A DNA stretch of 64,000 nucleotides from CAWGJC01 sp965276665 (lineage in GTDB: Bacteria > Pseudomonadota > Alphaproteobacteria > Acetobacterales > Acetobacteraceae): contig OZ255620.1 of NCBI GenBank assembly GCA_965276665.1, forward strand, positions 3,658,001 to 3,722,000, written 5' to 3'. The position numbers were made by a program, and so were the translations under genes. This document shows positions 45,313 through 54,203 of this stretch, piece by piece. Under the pieces are notes generated by a model. The model searched no databases. It saw nothing but the letters and a program-made list of their open reading frames with translations, and was not told the DNA's origin. How positions within the stretch are numbered: the stretch's first letter is position 1; each line of letters starts with the position of its first letter.

Positions 45313-46050
45313 ATGTCGGGGATTGCGGGCAAGGTTGTGGCGATCACCGGCGCGAGCAGCGGCATCGGCGAGGCCACGGCGCTGCGGCTCGCCGAACGCG
45401 GCGCGAAGCTCGTGCTCGGCGCAAGGCGGCAGGATCGTCTCGAGGCGCTCGCCGCCCGTGTCGCCGCTGCCGGCGGCGAAGCCATCTGCCTGCGCACAGA
45501 TGTCACGCGCCGCGCCGATCTCGCCGCGCTCGTCGACCTCGCCTGCGCGCGCCACGGACGGCTCGACGTTCTCGTCGGCAATGCCGGCATCGCGCCGACC
45601 TCCCTGCTTGATGCCTTGCGTGTCGAGGATTGGGACGAGATGATCGACGTCAACATCAAGGGCGTGCTGTACGGCATCGCGGCGGCGCTGCCGGTGTTCC
45701 GCAAGCAGGGGTTCGGGCATTTCGTCAACACCGCATCCACTGCCGGATTCCTCGTCAAGCCGAGCATGGCGGTGTATTCCGCGACGAAATTCGCGGTGCG
45801 CGCGCTCTCCGAGGGATTGCGCCAGGAGGCCGGCGACGCGCTCCGCGTCACCATCGTCTCACCCGGCTTCGTCCGCACGAACCTGGCGACATCGATCACG
45901 GATCCCGGGATCAGGGCGCAGATCAGCGGCGCGATGGACATGATGGCCATCACGCCCGACGCCATCGCGCGCGCCATCGCCTTCGCGATCGAGCAGCCGG
46001 CGGATGTCGATGTCGGGGAGATCATCATCCGTCCGACGGCCCAGGGTTGA
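45313..46050 (+). CDS. Short-chain dehydrogenase/reductase (classical SDR)
   Basis: 245 residues from ATG 45313. NADP-binding TGASSGIG motif, NAG motif (VGNAGIAP), catalytic Ser region NTASTAGF and active-site YSATK. The RAERGAKLVLGARR-type basic residues after the second strand (LGARRQDRLE) favour NADP(H). The substrate cannot be told. It faces the divergent AraC regulator; the isochorismatase-fold gene follows 68 bases later. Confidence 0.88.
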   Translation: MSGIAGKVVAITGASSGIGEATALRLAERGAKLVLGARRQDRLEALAARVAAAGGEAICLRTDVTRRADLAALVDLACARHGRLDVLVGNAGIAPTSLLDALRVEDWDEMIDVNIKGVLYGIAAALPVFRKQGFGHFVNTASTAGFLVKPSMAVYSATKFAVRALSEGLRQEAGDALRVTIVSPGFVRTNLATSITDPGIRAQISGAMDMMAITPDAIARAIAFAIEQPADVDVGEIIIRPTAQG

Positions 46051-46057
46051 GCGGGCG

Positions 46058-46072
46058 GCGCGTTGAACGCGC
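46058..46072. promoter_or_regulatory. Perfect palindrome GCGCGTT-G-AACGCGC
   Basis: A 7-bp perfect inverted repeat with a one-base centre lies 7 bases after the SDR stop and 46 bases before the next start. It may be an operator for the isochorismatase-fold gene or a small hairpin. Confidence 0.3.
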
Positions 46073-46118
46073 GGCGGGGATGGGCGGCAGTCGGGCGTAA
46101 TACCGGAAGGAGACCACA

Positions 46119-46682
46119 ATGCCTATCACCACACTCGATGCGAACACCGCGTTGCTGGTGATCGACTTGCAGAACGGCATCGTCGCGCTGCCGGCCGCTC
46201 ATCCGGTCGCCGGCATCGTGCGCAACGCCGCCGCGCTAGCCGAGGCGTTCCGCCGCCACCATCTGCCGGTCGTGCTCGTCAACGTCGCCGGCGGCCCGCC
46301 GGGCCGGGCGGAACAGGCGCGCAATGCCGGCGCGTTTCCCCCGGGATGGACGGATCTGATCCCCGAGCTCGACGTGCAGCCGGACGATCATCTCGTGACG
46401 AAGCGGAGCTGGGGCGCGTTCACGCAAACCGGTCTCGCGGAACATCTCAAGTCACGGGGCGTCACCCAGGTCGTGCTCGCCGGCGTCGCCACCAGCATCG
46501 GCGTGGAATCGACCGCCCGCCACGCGCATGAGCTCGGCTTTCACGTCACCCTCGCGATCGACGCGATGACCGACCTGAACGCCGATGCGCATGACAACAG
46601 CATCAGGCGCATCTTCCCCCGCCTCGGCGAGACCGGCACGACAGGCGAGATCATCGGCCTGCTCGACACGGCACGCCGCTGA
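46119..46682 (+). CDS. Isochorismatase-fold (cysteine hydrolase family) protein with Gly at the nucleophile position
   Basis: 187 residues from ATG 46119 with GGAAGGAGA upstream. The family Asp is D16 in LLVIDLQNGI and the Lys is in VTKRSWGAFTQT. Where amidase-type members have the nucleophilic Cys in VATNxCVExTAR, this protein reads VATSIGVESTAR, with G128. True isochorismatases also lack that Cys, so it may use water directly or act on vinyl ethers rather than amides. The substrate is unknown. It lies between the SDR and tcuA-type genes in the same direction. Confidence 0.82.
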   Translation: MPITTLDANTALLVIDLQNGIVALPAAHPVAGIVRNAAALAEAFRRHHLPVVLVNVAGGPPGRAEQARNAGAFPPGWTDLIPELDVQPDDHLVTKRSWGAFTQTGLAEHLKSRGVTQVVLAGVATSIGVESTARHAHELGFHVTLAIDAMTDLNADAHDNSIRRIFPRLGETGTTGEIIGLLDTARR

Positions 46683-46736
46683 CGCAGCCGGATAAAACCG
46701 CGCCCGCTGCTTGACACTGCGAAGCGACGCCATACG

Positions 46737-48158
46737 GTGACTCCCGGAAACCTGGCGCGCGCGGTGGAGAGCACAACGATCTGGGACGTGTTGGTGATCG
46801 GCGGGGGCAATGCCGCCCTGGCCGCGGCCGTCACGGCACGCGAGGCGGGCGCCTCCGTGCTGGTGCTGGAACACGCCCCGAAACCGATGCGCGGCGGCAA
46901 CAGCCGTCACACCCGCAATCTGCGCGCGATGCATGCCGCACCCACCTCCGTGCTGACCGAAGCCTATGGCGAGGACGAGTACTGGGACGATCTTCTCCGT
47001 GTCACCGGCGGTCAGACCGACGAGCATCTCGCCCGGATGACGATCCGCGCCACGCAGGACGCGCTGCCCTTCATGGAGCGCTGCGGCGTGCGGTTCCAAC
47101 CCTCGCTCACCGGCACGCTCAACCTCTCGCGCACCAACGCCTTCTTCCTGGGCGGCGGCAAGGCTCTGCTGAACGCGCTCTACGCCACCGCGGAACGGTT
47201 GGGCGTGCGCGTGCTCTACGACACCGAGGTGACCGACCTCGCGATCGAGGACGGGTTCGTCCGCAAGATCACCGCCACCAGCAAGGGTTTTCCGCTGGAC
47301 GTCCAGGCAAAGGTCGTCGTCGCCTCCTCCGGCGGATTCCAGGCCAATATCGAATGGCTGAAGGAAGGCTGGGGCGAGGCGGCGGAGAATTTTCTGATCC
47401 GCGGCACGCCCTATGCGAAGGGGCGGGTGCTGAAAACCCTGCTGGGGCAGGGCGTTGCCGCGGTGGGCGATGCCAGCCAATGCCATGCCGTCGCGATCGA
47501 CGGCCGCTCGCCGAAATTCGACGGCGGCATCGTGACGAGACTCGATTGCGTGCCGTTCAGCGTGGTGGTGAACCGGCACGGCAAGCGCTTCTACGACGAG
47601 GGCGAGGATGTCTGGCCCAAGCGTTACGCGATCTGGGGGCGGCTGGTCGCGCAGCAGCCCGACCAGGTCGCCTACGCGATCATCGACAGCCGCAGCGAGA
47701 CCCTGTTCATGCCGTCGGTGTTCCCCGCGATCAAGGCGGCGACCATCGGCGGGCTCGCGGCCAAGCTCGGCCTCGATCCGGCCGCGGCGGAGGCGACGGT
47801 CGCCGAATTCAACGCCGCCTGCCAGCCGGGCGCGTTCGACAGCGGTCGGCTCGACGGCGTTCACACCGACGGGCTGCAGCCGCCAAAAACCAACTGGGCG
47901 CGGCCGATAGACGAACCGCCCTTCATCGGCTATCCGCTGCGTCCGGGCATCACCTTCACCTATCTCGGCGTCAAGGTGAACGACCGCGCGCAGGTCATCA
48001 TGGAGGATGGCCGGCCGGCCGGCAATCTGTTCGCCTCCGGCGAGATCATGGCGGGAAGCATTCTCGGCAAGGGATATCTGGCCGGGTTCGGCATGGCGAT
48101 CGGGACGGTGTTCGGCCGCATCGCGGGACAAGGGGCGGCCAGGCGCGCCCGCAACTGA
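46737..48158 (+). CDS. tcuA: FAD-dependent tricarballylate dehydrogenase TcuA-like
   Basis: 473 residues from GTG 46737. FAD-binding N-terminus DVLVIGGGNAALAAAVTAREAG with VLEHAPKPMRGGNSRHTRNLR, the typical TcuA/fumarate-reductase-like motif, and the C-terminal GITFTYLGVKVNDRAQVIMEDGRPAGNLFASGEIMAG. TcuA oxidises tricarballylate to cis-aconitate and normally needs TcuB for electron transfer and TcuC for uptake; neither gene is nearby. TTGACA at 46711 may be a -35 element. The family is firm; the substrate may be another polycarboxylate. Confidence 0.8.
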   Translation: MTPGNLARAVESTTIWDVLVIGGGNAALAAAVTAREAGASVLVLEHAPKPMRGGNSRHTRNLRAMHAAPTSVLTEAYGEDEYWDDLLRVTGGQTDEHLARMTIRATQDALPFMERCGVRFQPSLTGTLNLSRTNAFFLGGGKALLNALYATAERLGVRVLYDTEVTDLAIEDGFVRKITATSKGFPLDVQAKVVVASSGGFQANIEWLKEGWGEAAENFLIRGTPYAKGRVLKTLLGQGVAAVGDASQCHAVAIDGRSPKFDGGIVTRLDCVPFSVVVNRHGKRFYDEGEDVWPKRYAIWGRLVAQQPDQVAYAIIDSRSETLFMPSVFPAIKAATIGGLAAKLGLDPAAAEATVAEFNAACQPGAFDSGRLDGVHTDGLQPPKTNWARPIDEPPFIGYPLRPGITFTYLGVKVNDRAQVIMEDGRPAGNLFASGEIMAGSILGKGYLAGFGMAIGTVFGRIAGQGAARRARN

Positions 48159-48182
48159 TCCTGGCGTCTCTCGAGGTGGCGC

Positions 48183-48680
48183 ATGGTAGAGAATCCGGAT
48201 CCCCACCGGAAATGGATGGATGCGGGATGGACCGTGCTGACCGATGAGGGTTTCATCGGTCTGATCGGGCCGTTCCTGCAGAAGGGCGCGGGTGCCGATC
48301 TGCACTTCGCCTTCCCCACGGATCGGCGGCACAGCAATCTGCGTGGCGTGCTGCAGGGCGGCGCGCTGATGACCTTCGCCGACCGCACCCTCGGCATCGC
48401 CGCCCGCGCACACGCGCGGGCGTCGCGCAGCGCGACGATCCAGCTCGACGTGCATTTCGCCGATGCGGTGCAGCTGGGCGAATTCGTCGAGACGCGTCCG
48501 CGCGTGATTCGCGCCACGCGGCAGATGGTGTTCATGTCCACGATCCTGACGGTCGGCGATCGCACGGTCGCCTCGGCGAACGGCGTCTGGAAGATGTTCG
48601 ACCGCGCGCCGGCCGCCCCGTCTCCCTCCGCCCCGTCTCCCTCCGCCCCGTCGCCCTCCACCCCGGCGCCGGCCGCCTAG
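48183..48680 (+). CDS. Hot-dog thioesterase (PaaI/YbgC-like)
   Basis: 165 residues starting MVENPDPHRKWMDAGW. The hot-dog signature HSNLRGVLQGGALMTFADRTLGIAA places the catalytic Asp-type residue in the long helix. It probably hydrolyses a small acyl-CoA or aryl-CoA. The last 25 residues are a low-complexity (PSPSA)-type tail encoded by a 15-bp tandem repeat, not part of the fold. It is 24 bases after tcuA and probably co-transcribed. Confidence 0.82.
   Translation: MVENPDPHRKWMDAGWTVLTDEGFIGLIGPFLQKGAGADLHFAFPTDRRHSNLRGVLQGGALMTFADRTLGIAARAHARASRSATIQLDVHFADAVQLGEFVETRPRVIRATRQMVFMSTILTVGDRTVASANGVWKMFDRAPAAPSPSAPSPSAPSPSTPAPAA
48616..48660 (+). repeat. Three 15-bp tandem units encoding a PSPSA-type tail
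   Basis: Units CCCCGTCTCCCTCCG (48616-48630, 48631-48645) and a variant with two changes (48646-48660) lie in the thioesterase 3-prime end. The unit length keeps the frame. Confidence 0.85.
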
Positions 48681-48772
48681 CGGCCCCCGCATCCGGCGGC
48701 CGTCGATTGGGGTGGCCTGAGCAATTTGATCCGTTTATTTCATCTCCTGGTCAAGAGGCCCGGAGACCGCAC

Positions 48773-49654
48773 ATGCCGGAACGCACGCGCGAGGACATCT
48801 TCAGCGAGATCATCGCGCTGGAAGCCGGGCTGTCGCGCTCGCACAAGACCATCGCCCGGGCGGTGCTGACGCGGCCGCGGGAGTTCATCGAGAAGCCGAT
48901 CGAGGCGCTCGCACCCTGGCTCGGCGTCTCGGCCCCCACCATCACCCGTTTCTGCCGCGCCGTCGGTTGCGCCGGGTTGCGCGAGCTCAAGCTCAAGGTG
49001 ATGGGCGGCTTGCGGGTCGGGCTGCGCTATCTCGAGCCGCTGACGCCGCCCGACGATGCGGGCGAGGTGGTCGAGCGGGTGATGCGCCGCGCCCAGCACG
49101 CGATGGCGATGGCGATGCAGACGATCGATCTCGCCGCGCTCGGCCGCGCCGCCGACATCATCGGCGCCGGCCGGACCATCTATGCGTTCGGCAGCGGCGG
49201 CGTGTCGAGCTGGCTGGTGGCCGAAATCCAGAACCGGCTATTCCGTCTCGGCCTTTCCATCTCTCCCTCATCCGATCACCAGATGATGATGATGCTCGCC
49301 GCCACCGCGCAGCGGCGTGACGTGGTGTTCTGCTGCTCGCTGACCGGACGCAACGAGGCGCTGCTGCGCGCGAGCGCGATCGCCGCGCAATACGGCGCCG
49401 CGACCATCGCGCTCACCATGCGCGACAGTCCGCTCGCCGCCGCCGTCGCGCTGCCGCTCACCATGGCGCTCACCGATGATCGCGACGTGCTCGGCCCGAC
49501 CTCGATGCGCTATGGCTTTCTCGCGGCAATCGACGTGCTCTGCTACCTGATCGCGATCCGCAACAGCCGCGCCGCGCAGGAGACCATGCGGCGGATCAAG
49601 CAGCAATTCCTCACCCATCGCGACGAGGACGACGCGGCGCCGCTCTGCGACTAA
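48773..49654 (+). CDS. RpiR-family transcriptional regulator
   Basis: 293 residues from ATG 48773. N-terminal HTH_6 domain (SRSHKTIARAVLTRPREFIEKPIEALAPWLGVSAPTITRFCRAVGCAGLRELK) and C-terminal SIS sugar-phosphate-binding domain (AGRTIYAFGSGGVSSWLVAE, DVVFCCSLTGRNEALL). It precedes the amidohydrolase/importer/GMC operon, and a perfect palindrome lies in the gap after it. RpiR proteins commonly repress or activate sugar catabolism with a phosphosugar effector; here it likely controls the downstream operon. Confidence 0.87.
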   Translation: MPERTREDIFSEIIALEAGLSRSHKTIARAVLTRPREFIEKPIEALAPWLGVSAPTITRFCRAVGCAGLRELKLKVMGGLRVGLRYLEPLTPPDDAGEVVERVMRRAQHAMAMAMQTIDLAALGRAADIIGAGRTIYAFGSGGVSSWLVAEIQNRLFRLGLSISPSSDHQMMMMLAATAQRRDVVFCCSLTGRNEALLRASAIAAQYGAATIALTMRDSPLAAAVALPLTMALTDDRDVLGPTSMRYGFLAAIDVLCYLIAIRNSRAAQETMRRIKQQFLTHRDEDDAAPLCD

Positions 49655-49697
49655 CCGCGCCCGCGCCGCCGCTTGACCTGAAAATGCAAGTTAGCGG

Positions 49698-49714
49698 TTG
49701 CAATATCATTGCAA
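49698..49714. promoter_or_regulatory. Perfect palindrome TTGCAAT-ATC-ATTGCAA (candidate RpiR operator)
   Basis: A 17-base inverted repeat with 7-bp arms lies 43 bases after the rpiR-type stop and about 97 bases before the amidohydrolase start. ATGCAAG at 49684-49690 could be a half-site. AT-rich symmetry in otherwise GC-rich DNA, plus its position, suggests an operator. Confidence 0.6.
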
Positions 49715-49810
49715 GCTCGGCCATGCTCGCCGCCAGACATCGTTCGGAGGCGCACGGATGCGGTTGACGCGGGTTCCGCCACTGCAGGGAACAGCGCGGC
49801 GGAGACCGGC

Positions 49811-50944
49811 GTGAGCGACGCCGAGCTCGTCCTGCGCGGCGGACGCGTGATCGACCCGTCGCAGGAGATCGACCGCATCGCCGATGTGGCCTTTGCCGGC
49901 GGGAAGGTTTCGGCGATCGGCGACGGGCTGGCCGGCGTCCGCGTGCGCGATGTTAGCGGCAAGATCGTGACGCCGGGGCTGATCGATCTGCACACCCATG
50001 TCTATTGGGGCGGCACCTCGCTCGGGATCGATGCGGAGGATTATGCGCGCAAGAGCGCGGTCTCCACCTGCGTCGATACCGGCTCCGCCGGCCCGGGCAA
50101 TTACGCGGGTTTCGCCAAGCACGTGATCGCGCCGAGCCGCGTGCGCATCCTCGCCTATCTGCATGTCTCCTTCGCCGGCATCTACGCTTTCTCCAACCGC
50201 GTCATGGTGGGGGAAAGCCACGACATCCGGCTGATGGCGGCGCGTGACGCGGTGGAGGTGGCGCGCGCGCATCCGGACACGGTGATCGGCATCAAGGTGC
50301 GCATCGGCCGGGTCGCGAGCGGGCCGAGCGGCATCGCGCCGCTCGACATCGCATTGCAGGTGGCCGACGAGACCGGGCTGCCGATGATGGTGCATATCGA
50401 CGAGCCGCCGCCCTCCTACGAGGCGGTGGTCGCGCAGTTGCGGCCGGGCGACGTGCTCACGCATTGCTTCCGGCCCTTTCCCAACGCGCCGATGGACGGG
50501 CGCGGCCAAGTGAAGCCGGCGGTTCTGGCGGCGCGCGAGCGCGGCGTCATCTTCGATATCGGCCATGGCAAGGGCTCGTTCTCCTGGAAGACGGCGCGCG
50601 CGATGATGGCGGCGGGGTTCCGCCCCGACACGATCTCGTCGGACGTGCATGTGCTCTGCATAGACGGGCCGGCCTATGATCAGGTGACGACGATGTCGAA
50701 ATTCCTGCCGCTCGGCATGACCTTGCCGGAGATCGTCGCCACCTCGACCGTCGAGCCCGCGCGCGCGCTACGCCGGCCCGATCTCGGCACGCTGAAGCCG
50801 GGCAGCGTGGGCGATGCCAGCATCCTCTCGCTCCGCGAAGGCAGCTTCCCGCTCGAGGACGTGGTAGGCGAAGTGGTGGCCGGCACGCAGAGGATTTTCG
50901 CCGAGGGCCTCGTGCTCGACGGTGTCTGGTGGGATCCCGATTGA
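49811..50944 (+). CDS. Cyclic amidohydrolase/deacetylase-type metallohydrolase
   Basis: 377 residues if started at GTG 49811, which has GGAG six bases upstream; the open frame begins at 49709 but the extra residues lack homology. N-terminal RGGRVIDPSQEIDRIADVAF and metal motif VTPGLIDLHTHVYWG with HxH, then GIKVRI (probable metal-bridging Lys), MVHIDEPP, LTHCFRP and SSDVHV. This set matches the dihydroorotase-like amidohydrolase/deacetylase subgroup. It would hydrolyse a cyclic amide or an N-acyl group on the compound brought in by the next genes. Confidence 0.83.
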   Translation: MSDAELVLRGGRVIDPSQEIDRIADVAFAGGKVSAIGDGLAGVRVRDVSGKIVTPGLIDLHTHVYWGGTSLGIDAEDYARKSAVSTCVDTGSAGPGNYAGFAKHVIAPSRVRILAYLHVSFAGIYAFSNRVMVGESHDIRLMAARDAVEVARAHPDTVIGIKVRIGRVASGPSGIAPLDIALQVADETGLPMMVHIDEPPPSYEAVVAQLRPGDVLTHCFRPFPNAPMDGRGQVKPAVLAARERGVIFDIGHGKGSFSWKTARAMMAAGFRPDTISSDVHVLCIDGPAYDQVTTMSKFLPLGMTLPEIVATSTVEPARALRRPDLGTLKPGSVGDASILSLREGSFPLEDVVGEVVAGTQRIFAEGLVLDGVWWDPD

Positions 50945-50989
50945 CGCTGCCGCGCTGATTTCAACCGAAACATCGATGAGGATAGCGAC

Positions 50990-52306
50990 ATGACGAACAA
51001 GCCCCTCATGGATTACCTGCTGCATCGGCGCTCGGTGTTGCGGGCGGGCGCGCTCGGCGCCGCCGGCGCGGTATTCCCGGGCCTCGCGCGCCAGGCGCTC
51101 GCCAAGCCCTCGAGCCCGCTGCATTTCGTCGGCTGGCAGTACAATCCGCAGATCGTCGCCGAGAATGTCGACACCTTCTCGAAACTCTATGACGAGAACG
51201 TCGACTACCAGCTGGTCGCCGGCGAGTATCAGGCGCTCCTGGAGACCATGCTCGTCGCCGGCAAGAAATTCGACATGCTCTACAGCGAGGAGGCGACGCT
51301 CGCGCGCTGGGTGGCGGCGCAATGGGCGCGCGACGTGGACGACATGCCGGATGTCGCCGCGATCAAGGCGAGCATGGTGCCGGTCGGCGTGAGAAACCTG
51401 TCGCTGCCGAACGGCAAGCTCGGAGGGCTGCCCTATTACGCGGGCTACAACGCCTTCGTCTACAACGCGCCGCATCTCGAGCAGGCGAAGCTTGATCCGC
51501 CGACGAGCTGGGACGAGCTGCTCGACCATGCGCGCAAGCTCAAGACCGACAAGATCGCCGAGTACCCCTACGTGAGCCATTGGGAGCACACCTGGTCGGG
51601 CCTGTCCTGGAGCCTGTTCGCCGTCTGGTATTCGGAAGGGGCAAAGGTTTTCGATGAAAAATTCAACCCGGTCTTCGACGACAAGTTCACCAAGGTGCTG
51701 GAGCTGCATCGCACGCTCTACAAGGAAGGGCTGGTGCAGCCCGACATCCTGACGCTGCCGCAGGAAGGCGTGCCGAGCTTCGCCACCGGCCAGCACAGCA
51801 TGATGATCCTGCACGATTACGATCAGAAGGTGGTGAACGACCCGAAACTCTCGAAATGCGCGGGACAGGTCAGGAACGCGCTGATGCCGGGCGCCACGCA
51901 TTCCACCTTCTCCTGGGTGTCGCTCTATCTGATGGGCGGCCAGCCGGTCGATGCGGAACGCGCATGGAACCTGATGCGCTTCTTCGGCGGCAAGGCGAAG
52001 GACGGGCAGTATCACGTGATCAAGCGCTGGGCGCTGCAATTCGGTCTGGGCTCGCCCTATAACGACGTGCTGAACGACCCCGACATCGTCGCGTCATTCA
52101 AGGCCTGGAAGGATGTCGACATTGCGCGCCACCAGCTCGAGATTTCGACGCCGCGCGACGTCTCGAAGACGCTGTGGTTCTCGGATTGGGACTGGTACAT
52201 GATGGGCGCGGTGCAGGATTATATCCGCGGCGATCAGCCCACCGCCCAGCTCGTCGACAACCTCACCAAGCAGGTGACGCAGTTCAAGGCGCGCTACCCT
52301 GGCTGA
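50990..52306 (+). CDS. CUT1-type ABC substrate-binding protein
   Basis: 438 residues from ATG 50990 with a Tat-like signal (HRRSVLRAGALGAAGAVFPGLARQALA). The mature part is family-1 (sugar/polyamine) type: WQYNPQIVAENVDTFSKLYD, LYSEEATLARWVAAQW, GLPYYAGYNAFVYNAPHLEQA and WDELLDHARKLK. It delivers ligand to the fused permease encoded downstream. No regulator or enzyme reveals the ligand directly. Confidence 0.87.
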   Translation: MTNKPLMDYLLHRRSVLRAGALGAAGAVFPGLARQALAKPSSPLHFVGWQYNPQIVAENVDTFSKLYDENVDYQLVAGEYQALLETMLVAGKKFDMLYSEEATLARWVAAQWARDVDDMPDVAAIKASMVPVGVRNLSLPNGKLGGLPYYAGYNAFVYNAPHLEQAKLDPPTSWDELLDHARKLKTDKIAEYPYVSHWEHTWSGLSWSLFAVWYSEGAKVFDEKFNPVFDDKFTKVLELHRTLYKEGLVQPDILTLPQEGVPSFATGQHSMMILHDYDQKVVNDPKLSKCAGQVRNALMPGATHSTFSWVSLYLMGGQPVDAERAWNLMRFFGGKAKDGQYHVIKRWALQFGLGSPYNDVLNDPDIVASFKAWKDVDIARHQLEISTPRDVSKTLWFSDWDWYMMGAVQDYIRGDQPTAQLVDNLTKQVTQFKARYPG

Positions 52307-52358
52307 CGCGCTCCGCGTCGTCCGGGCCGAGCCGCTCCGCGCGCGGCGTGGCCGGCAT

Positions 52359-54200
52359 GTGCCGGCGGCGTTCGTGCCGGCGCTGATCGCCGCCCCGGCA
52401 CTGCTTGCCGTGTTCCTCGTCATCGGCGTGCCGCTCGGCTACTCGATGGTGCTCAGCCTCAACGAGATCAACGTGCTCACCCATCGCTGGGTGTTCGTCG
52501 GGCTCGGCAATTACGCGGACGCCTTCGCCGACCCGGCCTTCCTCTCGGCCTTCGGCCGCACCGCGATCTTCGCCGCCGGCACGGTGATCGTCGGGCTGCT
52601 GATCGGCATGGGGATGGCGCTGGTGCTGAACGCGCGGTTTCCCGGCCGCGGCATTCTGCGCGGCCTGGTGCTGATCCCATGGGCGATGTCGCCGGTCGCG
52701 GTTGGCATTCTCTGGAGCTGGATCTTCAACGGCGATTACGGTCCGCTGAGTGCGCTGCTGCTCGATCTCGGGATCATCCGCACTTCGGTGCACTGGCTCG
52801 GCAACGGCGCGGTGGCGTTCGGGCTGGTGGCGCTCGTCTATGTGTGGAACCAGGCGCCGCTCACCTGCCTGCTGCTGCTCGGCGGATTGCAGTCGATGCC
52901 GGAGAGCCTGCACAAGGCGGCGCGCGTCGACGGCGCCGGCGCCTGGCAGCGCTTCTGGCGCATCACCCTGCCCTGGCTGCGGCCGATGATGCTGCTGGTG
53001 CTGATCCTGACCACGATCAATGCGGTGATGGCGTTCGATCTGTTCTGGATCATCACCCAGGGCGGACCGGGGAGTGCGACGACCGTGTTCTCCTGGCTCG
53101 GCTATGTGCAGGCCTTCCAGTATTTCCGCTTCGGCCAGGGTGCCGCGGTGCTCTATCTGCTGACCATCGTCTGCCTGGCGCTCGCGCTCGTCTATGGCGC
53201 GCTGCTGCTGGCGCCGGCGCGGCGCCGGCGCGGCGGCGATCTCGGCGCGCCCTTCGTCGAGACGCTGCGCGTGCGCACGCCGCCGGCGATCGTGCCGATC
53301 CCGCAGGTCGCGCGCCCGGCGCCGCGCTCCGCTTTGCTGGGCGAGCGCGGGACGCGCTGGATGATCCGCGTCGCCGCGCTCGCGATCTTCGCCTGGTCGG
53401 TGTTGCCCTTCGCCTGGCTGGTGCTGATGAGCATCTCGCCCTCCTCCGAGCTGGTGCGCAGCCCGCCGAGCCTGGTGCCGCACCATCTCACCTTCGAGAA
53501 TTACCGCGAGGTGCTGTTCCCGCAGGCGAGCGGAGCGGCGAGCGTGGGCGCGCGGCGGGTGCCGGCCGGCATCTGGAACAGCATCGTCGTCGCCGCCTTC
53601 GTCACCGCGATCAACGTGCTGCTCGGCTCGCTCGCGGGATACGGGTTCACCATCGGCGAGCGCAGCCGCGGGATGCGCTCCGCGCTCTGGGCGCTGATGC
53701 TGACGCGGATGACGCCGAGCCTGGTGCTGATCCTGCCCTTCTTCATCATCTTCCGCTCGGCCGGACTGCTCGACACCCGCACCGGGCTCGTCATCGCCTA
53801 TTGCAGCCTGATCCTGCCGCTCTCGACCTGGATCATGAAGGGCTATTTCGAGGGGATGCCGGCGACGCTCGAGCAGGCGGCGCGCGTCGATGGCTGCACG
53901 CGCCTGCAGGCGATCCGCCGGGTGGTGCTGCCGATCGCACGGCCCGGCCTCGTCGCCACCGCGATCTTCTGTTTTCTCGTGTCGTGGAACGAGTTCGTCA
54001 TCGCGCTGATCCTGACGAGCACGACGGCCTCGCAGACCATCCCGGTGACGATCGCCGGCTTCCTCGCGCAATTGCAGTTCTACGATTACGGGCCGATGTT
54101 TGCGGCGAGCGTGCTCGCGATCATCCCTCCGGTCGCGGTCACGCTGTTCTTCCAGCGCGCGCTCGTCACCGGCATGCTCTCCGGCGCGATCAAGGGTTGA
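52359..54200 (+). CDS. CUT1-type ABC permease with MalF- and MalG-like halves fused
   Basis: A 613-residue permease with two complete six-helix halves. The first half is MalF/UgpA-like (YSMVLSLNEINVLTHRWVFVGLGNYADAF, then ARVDGAGAWQRFWRITLPWLRP). The second is MalG/UgpE-like (FAWLVLMSISPSSELVRSPP, AARVDGCTRLQAIRRVVLPIARPG). A linker of about 50 mostly hydrophilic residues joins them near 53230-53350. These subunits are normally separate proteins. The first usable start is GTG 52359, without a ribosome-binding site; the frame also has a CTG at 52299 overlapping the receptor stop, which would add 20 residues. Confidence 0.87.
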   Translation: MPAAFVPALIAAPALLAVFLVIGVPLGYSMVLSLNEINVLTHRWVFVGLGNYADAFADPAFLSAFGRTAIFAAGTVIVGLLIGMGMALVLNARFPGRGILRGLVLIPWAMSPVAVGILWSWIFNGDYGPLSALLLDLGIIRTSVHWLGNGAVAFGLVALVYVWNQAPLTCLLLLGGLQSMPESLHKAARVDGAGAWQRFWRITLPWLRPMMLLVLILTTINAVMAFDLFWIITQGGPGSATTVFSWLGYVQAFQYFRFGQGAAVLYLLTIVCLALALVYGALLLAPARRRRGGDLGAPFVETLRVRTPPAIVPIPQVARPAPRSALLGERGTRWMIRVAALAIFAWSVLPFAWLVLMSISPSSELVRSPPSLVPHHLTFENYREVLFPQASGAASVGARRVPAGIWNSIVVAAFVTAINVLLGSLAGYGFTIGERSRGMRSALWALMLTRMTPSLVLILPFFIIFRSAGLLDTRTGLVIAYCSLILPLSTWIMKGYFEGMPATLEQAARVDGCTRLQAIRRVVLPIARPGLVATAIFCFLVSWNEFVIALILTSTTASQTIPVTIAGFLAQLQFYDYGPMFAASVLAIIPPVAVTLFFQRALVTGMLSGAIKG

Positions 54201-54203
54201 GAG

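Noticed and set aside
46705..46740. TTGACA at 46711 as the promoter of the tcuA-type gene
   Set aside because: No acceptable -10 element follows at 16-18 bases and the site is too close to the start codon; mentioned only as a possibility.
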